From assembly GCF_001467945.1 (NCBI RefSeq), contig NZ_LNYQ01000013.1, positions 1,463,404-1,527,403 on the forward strand: 64,000 nt of DNA, given 5' to 3'. The first letter of the stretch is position 1, and each line of letters begins with the position of its first letter. Positions 36,765-45,918 of the stretch are shown here, one piece after another. The position numbers and the translations under genes are program-made. This DNA comes from Legionella parisiensis (GTDB lineage: Bacteria > Pseudomonadota > Gammaproteobacteria > Legionellales > Legionellaceae). Under the pieces are notes generated by a model, which did no database searches, was not told where the DNA came from, and saw nothing but the letters and a program-made list of their open reading frames with translations.

Positions 36765-38375
36765 ATGTCAAACGAAATAGAAGTTAAGATTCCTGATATT
36801 GGTGGAGCGACTCAGGTTGATGTGATTGAAATAATGGTCCAAGTAGGAGACTTGATCGAAATCGATACACCGCTCATTACTTTGGAGTCAGATAAAGCTA
36901 GTATGGAAATTCCTTCCCCTGTTGCAGGAAAAATCACAAAACTGAATATCAAAGTAGGGGATAAGGTATCCGAAGGGGATGTGATTCTTTTTGCCACGGT
37001 TGAAAAAAAATCAGACACTGAAAAAGAGAGTAAAGCTCAAACAGTTAATAAAGAACCTGAAAATGAAACTAAAGTTATAACACAGGAAAATAAGTCAGAA
37101 AGAACAAAAGAGGTTAAAGTTCCTGATATTGGTGGTGCTACCCAAGTTGACGTAATTGAGGTTATGGTTCGGGTAGGAGACCAAATCGAAATCAATACAC
37201 CGCTTATTACCTTGGAATCAGATAAAGCCAGCATGGAAATTCCTTCTCCAGTTGCAGGTAAAATCACTAAGCTGAACCTTAAAGTAGGTAATAAGGTATC
37301 TGAAGGAGATGTGATCCTTTTAGCTGCTACAGAGAATGGAGCAAAAGCTGAAAAAAGTGAAACAACCCCAGCTGAACAAGAACCGGTAAGTGCTCTTGAA
37401 GCATCCAGCTCAGTAGAACCAGAAAAAAAGAGCGAGCTGATTGTACCCCAACCTGTTCCTGCTGATACAGAATTTTCAAATTTTATTGCCGCCGGTCCTG
37501 CTGTCAGGCGTCTTGCTCGAGAGTTAGGTGTCAACTTGGCAGCGGTTAAAGGTACAGGCCGTAAGGGTCGTATTACTAAAGAAGACGTGCACACTTATGT
37601 GAAAACCCGTTTAAGTGAGCAATCGGGTCAAGGATCTTTCGGTATTCCATCCAATCCTGTAATTGATTTTGCGCAGTTTGGTGAAATTGAATCCAAGCCC
37701 CTTAGTAAAATTAAAAGGCTTACTGGTGTTAATGTTCATCGTTCATGGATAACAATCCCGCATGTAACTCAATTTGATGCAGCAGATATTACTGATCTCG
37801 AGGCATTTAGAAAGTCTGAAGCAGAGCATACTAAAGAAAAAGGATATAAGCTTACCTTACTAGCATTCGTTTGTGCTGTAGTGAGTAAAGCGTTAAAGGT
37901 CTTCCCACAATTTAATGCATCATTAGATGCCACGAGCACCAATCTTATTTATAAGAAATACTGCAACATAGGTATTGCAGTAGAAACACCGAACGGTTTG
38001 GTAGTTCCAGTAATTAGAAATGTTGACACGTTAAGTGTTGCTGAAGTTGCAATGGAAATGGCACGGTTAAGTACTAAGGCTCGAGATAAGGGCTTAATGC
38101 CAGCAGATATGGCAGGTGGATGTTTTACAATTTCCAGCTTGGGTGGAATTGGTGGCACGGCGTTTACACCAATAGTGAATAGTCCTGAGGTGGCGATTCT
38201 TGGATTATCTCGCTCGGAAATAAAACCTGTTTATGAAAATGGTACATTTCAACCAAGACTTATGTTGCCTTTATCCTTATCCTATGATCATCGGGTGATA
38301 GACGGTGCAGAAGCGGCACGCTTCACTCGTTTTGTCTGTGAGTGTTTAAGTGATATAAGACGAATTCTACTCTAA
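36765..38375 (+). CDS. aceF: Pyruvate dehydrogenase E2, dihydrolipoamide acetyltransferase (two lipoyl domains)
   Basis: Core of the PDH complex, carrying acetyl groups on lipoyl-lysine and passing them to CoA. About 536 residues from the ATG at 36765 (GAGGAAAGAC upstream); an in-frame start at 36708 is unlikely. Two N-terminal lipoyl domains (about residues 5-75 and 115-190) each contain TLESDKASMEIPSP with the lipoylated Lys. They are joined by charged linkers. A peripheral-subunit binding domain follows (AGPAVRRLARELGVNL). The catalytic domain ends in LSYDHRVIDGAEAARF with the HxxxDG motif. E. coli AceF has three lipoyl domains. Confidence 0.96.
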   Translation: MSNEIEVKIPDIGGATQVDVIEIMVQVGDLIEIDTPLITLESDKASMEIPSPVAGKITKLNIKVGDKVSEGDVILFATVEKKSDTEKESKAQTVNKEPENETKVITQENKSERTKEVKVPDIGGATQVDVIEVMVRVGDQIEINTPLITLESDKASMEIPSPVAGKITKLNLKVGNKVSEGDVILLAATENGAKAEKSETTPAEQEPVSALEASSSVEPEKKSELIVPQPVPADTEFSNFIAAGPAVRRLARELGVNLAAVKGTGRKGRITKEDVHTYVKTRLSEQSGQGSFGIPSNPVIDFAQFGEIESKPLSKIKRLTGVNVHRSWITIPHVTQFDAADITDLEAFRKSEAEHTKEKGYKLTLLAFVCAVVSKALKVFPQFNASLDATSTNLIYKKYCNIGIAVETPNGLVVPVIRNVDTLSVAEVAMEMARLSTKARDKGLMPADMAGGCFTISSLGGIGGTAFTPIVNSPEVAILGLSRSEIKPVYENGTFQPRLMLPLSLSYDHRVIDGAEAARFTRFVCECLSDIRRILL

Positions 38376-38409
38376 TTTTTTATAATATCTAAAATGAAAG
38401 AGGCTTGTA

Positions 38410-39840
38410 ATGGCTAATAAAATAAAAACAGATGTCCTTGTATTAGGAAGTGGCCCTGGTGGATACACAGCTGCGTTTAGAGCAGCAGATTTGGGGAAAA
38501 AGGTTGTATTAGTAGAGCGTTATGACTCACTGGGAGGTGTTTGTTTAAATGTAGGCTGCATTCCCTCTAAAGCGTTATTGCATATTGCTAAAGTTGTTGA
38601 TGAAGCTCATGAAATGTCTGAGCAAGGTGTTAGTTTTGGTAAACCTAAGCTGGATAATAAAAAAATCGTTGCATGGAAAAACTCTGTAGTGTCGAAATTA
38701 ACAGGCGGTTTGAAAGCTTTATCAAAGCAACGTAAAGTTGAAGTGGTTACCGGCATAGGTAAGTTCTCAGGCGCGCATCAGGTGACTGTGGCAACTAAAG
38801 ATGGCTCTGTAGAAGTTGAATTTGAAAATGCAATTATTGCCGTGGGTTCTGAATCGATTAATTTACCTTTTATCCCCGAGGATAAACGTATTTTCAGCTC
38901 AACCGGTGCTTTAGAGCTTGCCGATATCAAAGGCAGTTTATTGGTTTTAGGTGGTGGAATTATTGGTCTGGAAATGGCTACTGTCTATTCATCTTTAGGC
39001 GTTGATGTAACTGTTGTCGAATTTATGGATCAGCTGATTCCAGGTGCCGATTTTGATTTGGTAAATGTTTTACAAAAACGCATGCAGAAAAAAGGTATCA
39101 CATTCCTTTTAAAAACTAAAGTAACTGCCATGGAAGCAAAAAAAGATGGTATCTATGTTTCAATGGAAGGCGAGCATGGAACAGATAAGCCTCTTTGCTT
39201 TCAACAAGTTCTTGTTTCAGTTGGAAGAAAACCTAATGGTGGTGTAATTGATGCAGAAAAGGCGGGCATAAAAGTTGATGAGCGTGGCTTTATTAGAGTA
39301 GATAATCAACAAAGAACAAATGTAGCACATATTTTTGCCATTGGAGACGTAGTTGGACAGCCAATGCTTGCCCACAAAGCAATCCCGGAAGGGAAGGTTG
39401 CTGCAGAAGTTATTGCGGGTAAAAAGCATTACTTTGATCCTAAATGTATTGCTAGTGTTGCTTATACCGATCCAGAGCTAGCTTGGGCAGGTTTAACTGA
39501 AAAAGAAGCTAAGGAAAAAAATATTCGTTATGAAAAAGCTACCTTTCCCTGGGCAGCCAGTGGGCGCGCGCTTAGCATGGGACGGGAAGAGGGAATGACT
39601 AAATTATTGTTCTGTCCAGATACTAATCGCATATTGGGTGCAGGTATTGTAGGTATTAATGCAGGTGATTTAATTGCTGAAACGGCATTAGCTATTGAAA
39701 TGTGCTGTGATGTTGAAGATATTGCCTTGACAATACATCCTCATCCAACACTTTCTGAAACTATTGCTCAAGCAGCAGAGGCATTTGAAGGAACAATTAC
39801 TGATCTTTATTTGCCAAAAAAGAAAAAAAGTACTGAATAA
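38410..39840 (+). CDS. lpdA: Dihydrolipoyl dehydrogenase (E3)
   Basis: FAD flavoprotein that reoxidises dihydrolipoamide with NAD+, shared by PDH and other 2-oxoacid complexes. The 476 residues include the FAD site VLGSGPGGYTAAFRAADLGK, the redox disulfide GGVCLNVGCIPSKALL, the NAD site LVLGGGIIGLEMATVY, AIGDVVGQPMLAH, and the C-terminal catalytic HPHPTLSE. It follows aceF by 34 bases and is followed by a terminator. Confidence 0.97.
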   Translation: MANKIKTDVLVLGSGPGGYTAAFRAADLGKKVVLVERYDSLGGVCLNVGCIPSKALLHIAKVVDEAHEMSEQGVSFGKPKLDNKKIVAWKNSVVSKLTGGLKALSKQRKVEVVTGIGKFSGAHQVTVATKDGSVEVEFENAIIAVGSESINLPFIPEDKRIFSSTGALELADIKGSLLVLGGGIIGLEMATVYSSLGVDVTVVEFMDQLIPGADFDLVNVLQKRMQKKGITFLLKTKVTAMEAKKDGIYVSMEGEHGTDKPLCFQQVLVSVGRKPNGGVIDAEKAGIKVDERGFIRVDNQQRTNVAHIFAIGDVVGQPMLAHKAIPEGKVAAEVIAGKKHYFDPKCIASVAYTDPELAWAGLTEKEAKEKNIRYEKATFPWAASGRALSMGREEGMTKLLFCPDTNRILGAGIVGINAGDLIAETALAIEMCCDVEDIALTIHPHPTLSETIAQAAEAFEGTITDLYLPKKKKSTE

Positions 39841-39855
39841 ATATGTAATATGTAG

Positions 39856-39906
39856 CCTGGGTACGGTAAAGAAGCAGGAAGTTAGAGCCTCTTCACCCAG
39901 GTTTTT
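39856..39906 (+). terminator. Terminator after lpdA with nested stem
   Basis: Outer stem CCTGGGT (39856-39862) with ACCCAGG (39895-39901), inner stem GAAGCAGG (39871-39878) with CCTCTTC (39888-39894), then TTTTT. This would end the aceE-aceF-lpdA transcript. The outer strands also resemble short CCTGGGT repeats elsewhere, for example near 1839. Confidence 0.7.
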
Positions 39907-39948
39907 CTACGTTGCCAGGTTACACTTGTTTATTTGGGAGCAGCAGAA

Positions 39949-40413
39949 ATGACTCTTAATATTCGACGCATGGCTGAATCAGATATTGATACTGTTTATG
40001 CTATTGAGAAAGAAGTACATATTGCCCCTTGGGATAGAGATATCTTAAGAGATTGCGTGCGGGTGGGATATGATTGTCGAGTATTTGAAGTAAATATAAA
40101 AAATAGCCTAATAATTTGTGGTTATATTATTTCTAGGCCCAGCAATAATTGCTGTCATATTTTAAATTTCTGTATTGCTAAACCTTTTCAATCGCAAGGT
40201 TACGGGCGGCAATTTTTGCAACAAGTACTTACCTCATTAAATGCGTCACAGTATATTGATCATGTGATTCTTGAAGTAAGACCCAGTAATCAGGCAGCCT
40301 TACATCTGTATCATAGTGTGGGCTTTAAACAAATAGAAATTAAACCAGCATATTATGTGGAAGACAATAATATTGAAGATGCGATTGTGCTGAAAAAAAT
40401 ATTGTCTGCTTAA
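39949..40413 (+). CDS. rimI: Ribosomal protein S18-alanine N-acetyltransferase
   Basis: GNAT acetyltransferase that acetylates the N-terminal Ala of ribosomal protein S18. About 154 residues from the ATG at 39949 (GGGAG ten bases upstream); an in-frame TTG lies at 39934. Seen are RRMAESDIDTVYAIEKEVHIAPWDRDILRDC-type N-terminal blocks (key residues PW), the acetyl-CoA loop KPFQSQGYGRQFL (Q-x-x-G-x-G/R) and EVRPSNQAALHLYHSVGFKQ near the end. Another GNAT substrate is possible. Confidence 0.88.
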   Translation: MTLNIRRMAESDIDTVYAIEKEVHIAPWDRDILRDCVRVGYDCRVFEVNIKNSLIICGYIISRPSNNCCHILNFCIAKPFQSQGYGRQFLQQVLTSLNASQYIDHVILEVRPSNQAALHLYHSVGFKQIEIKPAYYVEDNNIEDAIVLKKILSA

Positions 40414-40971
40414 AATAAAATTCAATTTAAAAAAATTTTTGTAAATATATTCTGTCAATACTGTTTTTTAATTTTTTCTTTGTTATCATGTACGACCAAT
40501 TCTGTGAATCCCCTAGCTTCCCTTCCTGTGGATAACTTTTTTTAAAATTCCTATTTCTATTTCTATTTTTATGTCAAAAATTAACATAAGCCTTATGAGG
40601 AACGAGATTACTTTCTTTGTATGGATGAGATAATGATGGATGTTATCCACAAAATCTGTGGATAACATTGTGCATAGTACCATGAATTACTTGATAAATA
40701 AGCTCATTTTATAGTTGATATAATATTAACCAAAAAAAATGAATATGAATAGGTGTGCAAGGAACGCTCTAGGGACAGATTAATCTATTAAAGTCTTCAT
40801 TAAATAGTTTATTTATTCCTACGTCCCGCGACTTATCCATGAGATCCTGGGAGTTTGTAATAAAATAAGATTCCACGGAAATGCTCCCGTAACATAAGAG
40901 ATAGATAATGAAAAATTGATTATCATTTTGACTGGAAACAGCAAAAATATTTAAAAAAGGCGAGTTCTAGC
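40414..40971. other. AT-rich intergenic region with three consensus DnaA boxes
   Basis: About 560 bases without a gene. Three exact TTATCCACA boxes are present. One is at 40527-40535 on the minus strand (read TGTGGATAA). A facing pair at 40643-40651 (plus) and 40657-40665 (minus) sits within a perfect 11-bp inverted repeat (TGTTATCCACA / TGTGGATAACA, 40641-40667) with a five-base spacer. A weaker TTATCCATG is at 40833-40841. The surroundings are very AT-rich. This is a DnaA-binding candidate of the DARS or datA kind, not the main origin, since no dnaA, dnaN, gidA or rpmH gene is near. Confidence 0.65.
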
Positions 40972-41577
40972 TTAGATAATGGTACAGTACTTTTGGCAGC
41001 AGTTTATCTCTTTCTCCTCTTTGTTCTTATTGCTCTGATTTAGCGATTGAGGAGAAGGTTGGAACAAACGATTACTAAAACTCGCATCTGTATTTATTCT
41101 GTTATCAATATCAATTTTTAACTTTGGTTTGCGTGCATATCGCGATCTTATTCCAACTGTTTCATAATGATCATCATCAATCTCAGAGGTTGTATATTTA
41201 TTTACTTCTACCTCGTTGATAATAGAGGGAGTATATTTTAAAAAATCAGATACCTGGAGTTGTTGGATAACCCCTTCAATCGCACGGCAATGACTTTCAT
41301 AAACGAGATTAGCATTTTGGGATAAGCTAAGAAATTTACTTAGCATATATCGCATTTCTTCGTCAGTGGGCATGTAATGACCACTTTCATTGCTTATTTT
41401 GATTAACACACCTTCTTCCAACTCTAGTTTACCAGCAGCCAATACTTTCTTTCCATTCGCAAGAGCTGAATGAAAGAATTTTCCATTATCTTCTACATAA
41501 ATAATTTGCTCGTTGGACAAAACCACATATAGGAATAAACCATTGAGCAACTCATTTTTTACATTATAAAAGCCCAT
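40972..41577 (-). CDS. Hypothetical protein with C-terminal CAAX prenylation box; candidate effector
   Basis: No named family. The N-terminal half has a compact conserved-looking domain: EDNGKFFHSALANGKKVLAA, then ISNESGHYMPTDEEM. I recall similar HS-x-x-A-G-x-x-V-x-A-A-G and N-x-SGHY-x-P blocks in other bacterial hypothetical proteins. The C-terminal half is polar and low in structure, with NKNKEEKEIN near the end. The protein ends CCQKYCTII: Cys198 in a CAAX box (CTII), with Cys193-Cys194 upstream as possible palmitoylation sites. Bacteria lack protein prenyltransferases, but several Legionella Dot/Icm effectors are prenylated in the host through this box. The start is uncertain: ATG at 41577 is used, and ATG 41616 or TTG 41748 are alternatives. 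No ribosome site is strong. Confidence 0.65.
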   Translation of the reverse strand: MGFYNVKNELLNGLFLYVVLSNEQIIYVEDNGKFFHSALANGKKVLAAGKLELEEGVLIKISNESGHYMPTDEEMRYMLSKFLSLSQNANLVYESHCRAIEGVIQQLQVSDFLKYTPSIINEVEVNKYTTSEIDDDHYETVGIRSRYARKPKLKIDIDNRINTDASFSNRLFQPSPQSLNQSNKNKEEKEINCCQKYCTII

Positions 41578-42063
41578 TAGAATCCACTTTAATTTTGGCT
41601 TCTTGTTGCTGGTCATAGGAAAAATAATTGTAAAGAGAAGATGCTCTCTCTTGAAACATTCTTTCTGATTGACGTTCTTGTTTTGCCTTTGGCTTAAGAG
41701 AAATAAGTATTTTTGATTCCATAATTTATTAATTGTTGACTGATGCAATACCTATTTTAGTAACTACAAATTAAGAATTTATTATCTTTTGTATAAATTT
41801 TATTTGGGATCTATATAAAAAATTATGGAAAAATAAATTTCTATTTTTTACAGAATCGCAAACAGCTGAACTTATTATCTTTAATAACGTTTCTATCTCC
41901 AGGAGGGGGCAAAAAACTAATAAATCAAATAAACAATTTAAATTGGGAAAAATTGAGCTACGGACGTCAACAGATTCTTAGGGGTATTCTACTCTTACAT
42001 TAACTTTGAGTACTCGTATTGAAGTAGCTTCTATAAAATGCACAGTTTAATATTTAGAGTTTA

Positions 42064-42118
42064 TTAGAGGCTGTTTCCATTTCCAACTTTTGGTTCAATC
42101 GTACTATTTATTCTTCAG
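42064..42118. repeat. Second copy of the left end of the 13403-type element
   Basis: TTAGAGGCTGTTTCCATTTC (42064-42083) is identical to 13403-13422. The next 35 bases are similar but diverged (TTTTGGTTCAATCGTACT against GTTGGCCAAACCGTCCT). No matching right end was found downstream; a TGGAAACAGC fragment at 40933-40942, on the other side of the CAAX gene, matches the inverted end. Confidence 0.6.
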
Positions 42119-42163
42119 ATACTCGCCAGTTCCGTAAAAATATTTGTAATTTATGTAATTAAT

Positions 42164-42180
42164 ATGCTCATCTTGAGCAT
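42164..42180. other. Short perfect hairpin upstream of rlmD
   Basis: ATGCTCA-TCT-TGAGCAT, a 7-bp perfect inverted repeat with a three-base loop, 134 bases before the rlmD start. No T tract follows, so an operator or mRNA leader structure is as likely as a terminator. Confidence 0.4.
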
Positions 42181-42313
42181 TGTAGCAACATATCACCATG
42201 ACAAATATAAATCGTCTGTGGTACTCTAACATCTTGAAAAATGCAATCTTTCGCATAACGATTGCTACAGGAATTGAAGTTGACTAAATGATTTATTTGT
42301 TGAGAACATTTTC

Positions 42314-43648
42314 ATGAGAAGAGCAAAATCAAAACCGAATTCTGTGACGCAAACTGCTCAAATTGATAATTTAAGCCATGATGGAAAAGGAATAGCTCGT
42401 ATTAATGGTAAAGCTACTTTTATCCAAGGGGCTTTGCCTGGTGAACAAATTGAGTTCCAATATACCAGAATAAAAAAAGATTTTGATGAGGGGCTCTTAC
42501 TTAAAGTGCTTGCACCGTCATCTATAAGGGCGGAGGCAAAGTGCCCTCATTATTCAATGTGTGGTGGCTGCTCATTACAACATGTAAGCGAAGAACAGCA
42601 AATTCTTTTTAAACAAGATCAATTACTAGATTTATTGTCGCGATATGGTCATGCTCAACCACAAGTTGTGTTGCCACCTTTAAGTTCAGGATACTGGAAT
42701 TACCGGAACAAAGCGCGATTAAGCGTACGCTATGTGGAGAAAAAACAAAGCGCTATGGTAGGGTTTAGAGAGCGTAGTAATCCGCGCTACATTACCGAGA
42801 TCACTCAATGCCCGGTTTTAAACGCAAAACTTGATGCCGATATCATTCCTTTAAGGCGACTGATTGACTCAATGCAAGACAAACATTGTATTGCGCAAAT
42901 TGAGGTTGCAGCAGGGGATGATGAGATTGCTCTGATTTTCAGAAATTTGACTCCCTTAAACCTTGATGATGAATTAAAAATCAAAGAATTTGCTGAACAA
43001 TATCAATATAAAATTTTCCTGCAGCCAGGTTCTCCTGATACTGTATTTTGTTTTTACCCATCTAAATCAAGTGAGTATCTCTCTTATAAATTACCAGATT
43101 ATCAAATTACCTTTTTCTTTCATCCAACAGATTTTACCCAAGTTAATTCTGCATTGAATCGCTCTATGGTATCACAGGCCATACAGCTAATGGACTTAAA
43201 AAGTACTGATATAGTGCTAGACTTATTCTGTGGGCTGGGTAATTTTTCACTCCCAATGGCTAAGTTTTGCACCAAGGTACTTGGGGTGGAAGGCAGTAAA
43301 ACTATGGTTGAGAGAGCATACATGAATGCGCAACTGAATCATATTCAGAATGTGGATTTTTATGCTGCAAACTTGGATGATGTGAATGAAGTCAAGAAGT
43401 TGGTTCAGCAATCTTGCAACAAAGTACTAATTGACCCTCCTCGCTCAGGAGCCTTGGAAATTGTGAAGCAAATTGATGCGCTTAACCCAGAGCGTATTGT
43501 TTACGTATCATGTAATCCCATAACATTAGCTCGTGATACAGATATTTTGGTCAATCAAAAAGGCTATACATTAATAAAGGCAGGCGTAATGGACATGTTT
43601 CCTCATACTGCTCACGTAGAGTCGATTGCGTTGTTTGAAAAAGGATAA
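42314..43648 (+). CDS. rlmD: 23S rRNA (uracil-1939-C5)-methyltransferase
   Basis: SAM-dependent methyltransferase (RumA) acting on U1939 of 23S rRNA. The 444 residues have an N-terminal TRAM domain ([20 protein letters not shown]) and the [4Fe-4S] cysteines 77, 83 and 86 in [14 protein letters not shown] plus one in TQCPVLN. The SAM site is [16 protein letters not shown], and the catalytic Cys is in [12 protein letters not shown]. It is five bases upstream of relA, the same order as rlmD-relA in E. coli. Confidence 0.96.
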   Translation: MRRAKSKPNSVTQTAQIDNLSHDGKGIARINGKATFIQGALPGEQIEFQYTRIKKDFDEGLLLKVLAPSSIRAEAKCPHYSMCGGCSLQHVSEEQQILFKQDQLLDLLSRYGHAQPQVVLPPLSSGYWNYRNKARLSVRYVEKKQSAMVGFRERSNPRYITEITQCPVLNAKLDADIIPLRRLIDSMQDKHCIAQIEVAAGDDEIALIFRNLTPLNLDDELKIKEFAEQYQYKIFLQPGSPDTVFCFYPSKSSEYLSYKLPDYQITFFFHPTDFTQVNSALNRSMVSQAIQLMDLKSTDIVLDLFCGLGNFSLPMAKFCTKVLGVEGSKTMVERAYMNAQLNHIQNVDFYAANLDDVNEVKKLVQQSCNKVLIDPPRSGALEIVKQIDALNPERIVYVSCNPITLARDTDILVNQKGYTLIKAGVMDMFPHTAHVESIALFEKG

Positions 43649-43653
43649 AGCTC

Positions 43654-45858
43654 ATGGTTCGAGTAAAAGATACTATTCCATTGTGTGAAGACGGAAGCAT
43701 TGATGTTGATTTATGGCTCCATCAACTAGGCGCAAAGGGTTATTTGGATAATCTTGAACTCATTCGCAGTGCATGCACTTTAAGTCAGCTTGCTGGGCAA
43801 GAACATGCTACAGAAACTGGCCAATCGTGTCTGCAACAAGGTTTGTCTATGGCTGATTTGCTCGCAGATCTTGAAGTGGATCAGGAAACGCTTGCGGCGG
43901 CAATTATTTTTGAAAACGTGCACTATGCCGATTTATCCATTGATGATGTTGCGGAGCAATTAGGTCCCAATATTGCGAAATTAGTCAAAGGCATAGAACG
44001 CATGAGCGCAATGCACAGTTTTCAGGGATTAAATAAATACCCACAAAATAAACAACAAATTGATAATCTTCGTAAAATGTTGTTGGCCATGGTGGATGAT
44101 GTTCGTGTCGTGTTGATTAAACTTGCTGAACGCCTATGTGTTTTAAGAACGGCAGGACATTTATCTGATGAGTTACGCAAACAACTGGCGACTGAGGCGA
44201 TGGAAATCTATGCACCATTGGCTAACAGATTGGGTATCGGGGCCATTAAATGGGAAATGGAAGATTTAGCTTTTCGGCATTTGCATCCTGAAGAGTATAA
44301 AGAGATTGCCAAAGGTCTGAAAGCAAAGCGATTAGAACGAGATAGTTTTGTTAACGCAATTGTTGCTCAGATGAATGAGCAGATTAAAGCAAGTGGGATC
44401 GATCACTTTGCTGTTTATGGACGTTCGAAACACATCCACAGTATCTATAAAAAAATGACCCGAAAGAATGTGTCACTCGATGAAATATATGATGCCACTG
44501 CGGTACGTGTCCTTGTTAATACTCAGCCTCAATGTTATGAAGTCTTAGGCATGGTACATACACTTTGGAAACAAATTCCTGCTGAATTTGATGATTATAT
44601 TATTAATCCTAAGGCGAATGGATATCAATCACTACATACTGCAGTCAAAGGCCCGGAGGGTAGAGCTTTTGAGGTGCAAATTCGAACATTTCATATGCAT
44701 GATTTGGCTGAAATGGGAGTTGCAGCCCATTGGAAATATAAAGAAGGAGGTTTCAAACAGAAACAAAGCCATGAGCGAAAAATAGAATGGCTACGCGATG
44801 TATTGGCTTGGCATCGTGAAATGGCAAGTAATAAGGGGGTTCCAGAAAGCACTACCACCGAGTTTCTCGAAGACAGAGTGTATGTTTTTACTCCAGATGG
44901 AGATGTCCTCGATTTACCCCATGGTGTAACTCCTTTGGATTTTGCTTATCACGTACATAGTGATCTAGGGCATCGATGTCGTGGTGCACGTATAAATGGC
45001 CATATCGTTCCCCTAACTTATCAATTAAAAACGGGAGATCGAGTAGAGGTTTTAGCTGGAAAGGAAAGTAAACCATCCCGTGACTGGATTAACCCCCATT
45101 TAAATTATCTTAAAACATCTCGTGCCAAGGCCAAGGTTTTGCATTGGTTTAAAATGCAGGATTATGATCGGAACATTCAAGATGGCCGCGAAATATTAGA
45201 CAAAGAATTAAAATCGTTGGGGATAAAATCCGATAAACTAAATGAGGCAGCTACAGCACTACATTTCAAAAAGCTTGATGATCTTTATGCAAATCTTGGA
45301 CGTGGTGATATTAAAATAGGCCAAATTATTAGCAAACTCACTCCGCCAACTACATCAGAACTTAATCTTGAGCGATTCGTCAGACCTCAGGCAAAACCAG
45401 AAGTTACCGGAAGTGATTTGCGTATTGAAGGAGTGGGTAATTTACTAACTTTTATGGCGCGATGTTGTCAACCAGTCCCTGGCGATTCTGTTATTGGCTA
45501 TATTACTATAGGTCGTGGTGTATCCGTACATCGTCAAGATTGTCCTAATATCATTCATGCGAACGAAAGACAAAAACAACGTTTTCTGCAGGTCACTTGG
45601 GGAAGTGCGACACGTGAAAACTATGTGGTAGATATTTTAATCAAAGCGTTTGACCGTTCTGAACTTCTAAAGGACATCACCTCGCTGCTTGCTAATGAAA
45701 AAGCACACGTATATGCATTCCAAACTCAGAGCAATAAACACGAAAATATGGCGTATATCACTTTAACTGTAGATGTTGATGGCCTGAGTAGTCTCTCGCG
45801 CTTACTGGCGAAATTAGAGCAAATCCCTAATGTTCTTGAAGCAAGAAGACAGCTTTAA
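43654..45858 (+). CDS. relA: GTP pyrophosphokinase (ppGpp synthetase I)
   Basis: Ribosome-associated (p)ppGpp synthetase of the stringent response. The 734 residues match RelA. The N-terminal hydrolase-like domain lacks the HDxxED metal motif (residues 86-91 read FENVHY), so hydrolase activity is lost, as is typical for RelA as opposed to SpoT. The synthetase domain has YGRSKHIHSIYKKM, INPKANGYQSLHTAV and EVQIRTFHMHDLAEMG. TGS (VYVFTPDGDVLDLPHGVTPL), the Cys-containing region (ARCCQPVPGDSVIGYI) and an ACT domain follow. In Legionella, ppGpp triggers the switch to the transmissive form. Confidence 0.97.
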   Translation: MVRVKDTIPLCEDGSIDVDLWLHQLGAKGYLDNLELIRSACTLSQLAGQEHATETGQSCLQQGLSMADLLADLEVDQETLAAAIIFENVHYADLSIDDVAEQLGPNIAKLVKGIERMSAMHSFQGLNKYPQNKQQIDNLRKMLLAMVDDVRVVLIKLAERLCVLRTAGHLSDELRKQLATEAMEIYAPLANRLGIGAIKWEMEDLAFRHLHPEEYKEIAKGLKAKRLERDSFVNAIVAQMNEQIKASGIDHFAVYGRSKHIHSIYKKMTRKNVSLDEIYDATAVRVLVNTQPQCYEVLGMVHTLWKQIPAEFDDYIINPKANGYQSLHTAVKGPEGRAFEVQIRTFHMHDLAEMGVAAHWKYKEGGFKQKQSHERKIEWLRDVLAWHREMASNKGVPESTTTEFLEDRVYVFTPDGDVLDLPHGVTPLDFAYHVHSDLGHRCRGARINGHIVPLTYQLKTGDRVEVLAGKESKPSRDWINPHLNYLKTSRAKAKVLHWFKMQDYDRNIQDGREILDKELKSLGIKSDKLNEAATALHFKKLDDLYANLGRGDIKIGQIISKLTPPTTSELNLERFVRPQAKPEVTGSDLRIEGVGNLLTFMARCCQPVPGDSVIGYITIGRGVSVHRQDCPNIIHANERQKQRFLQVTWGSATRENYVVDILIKAFDRSELLKDITSLLANEKAHVYAFQTQSNKHENMAYITLTVDVDGLSSLSRLLAKLEQIPNVLEARRQL

Positions 45859-45918
45859 TTACCGTTGGAGCTACAACCAAGTGACACGTGTTCCACTCCA
45901 CTGTGCCTCACTACCTCT

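Larger units (their letters stand above)
41578..42313. other. AT-rich region between the CAAX protein gene and rlmD
   Basis: Gene-poor stretch; 41578-41748 is open in frame with the CAAX protein but looks non-coding. It holds an AGGAGGGGG stretch at about 41902 with no start codon at the right distance. It also holds a repeat end at 42064 and a short perfect hairpin at 42164-42180. Nothing else is supported. Confidence 0.45.

Noticed and set aside
37037..37594. 185-codon open frame antisense to aceF
   Set aside because: It is the complement of lipoyl and linker codons with a low-complexity Ser/Thr/Ile product and no ribosome site; aceF explains the sequence.
40527..40667. Main chromosomal origin oriC
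   Set aside because: DnaA boxes are present, but none of the usual origin neighbours (dnaA, dnaN, recF, rpmH, gidA) is in the window; a secondary DnaA site is the safer reading.
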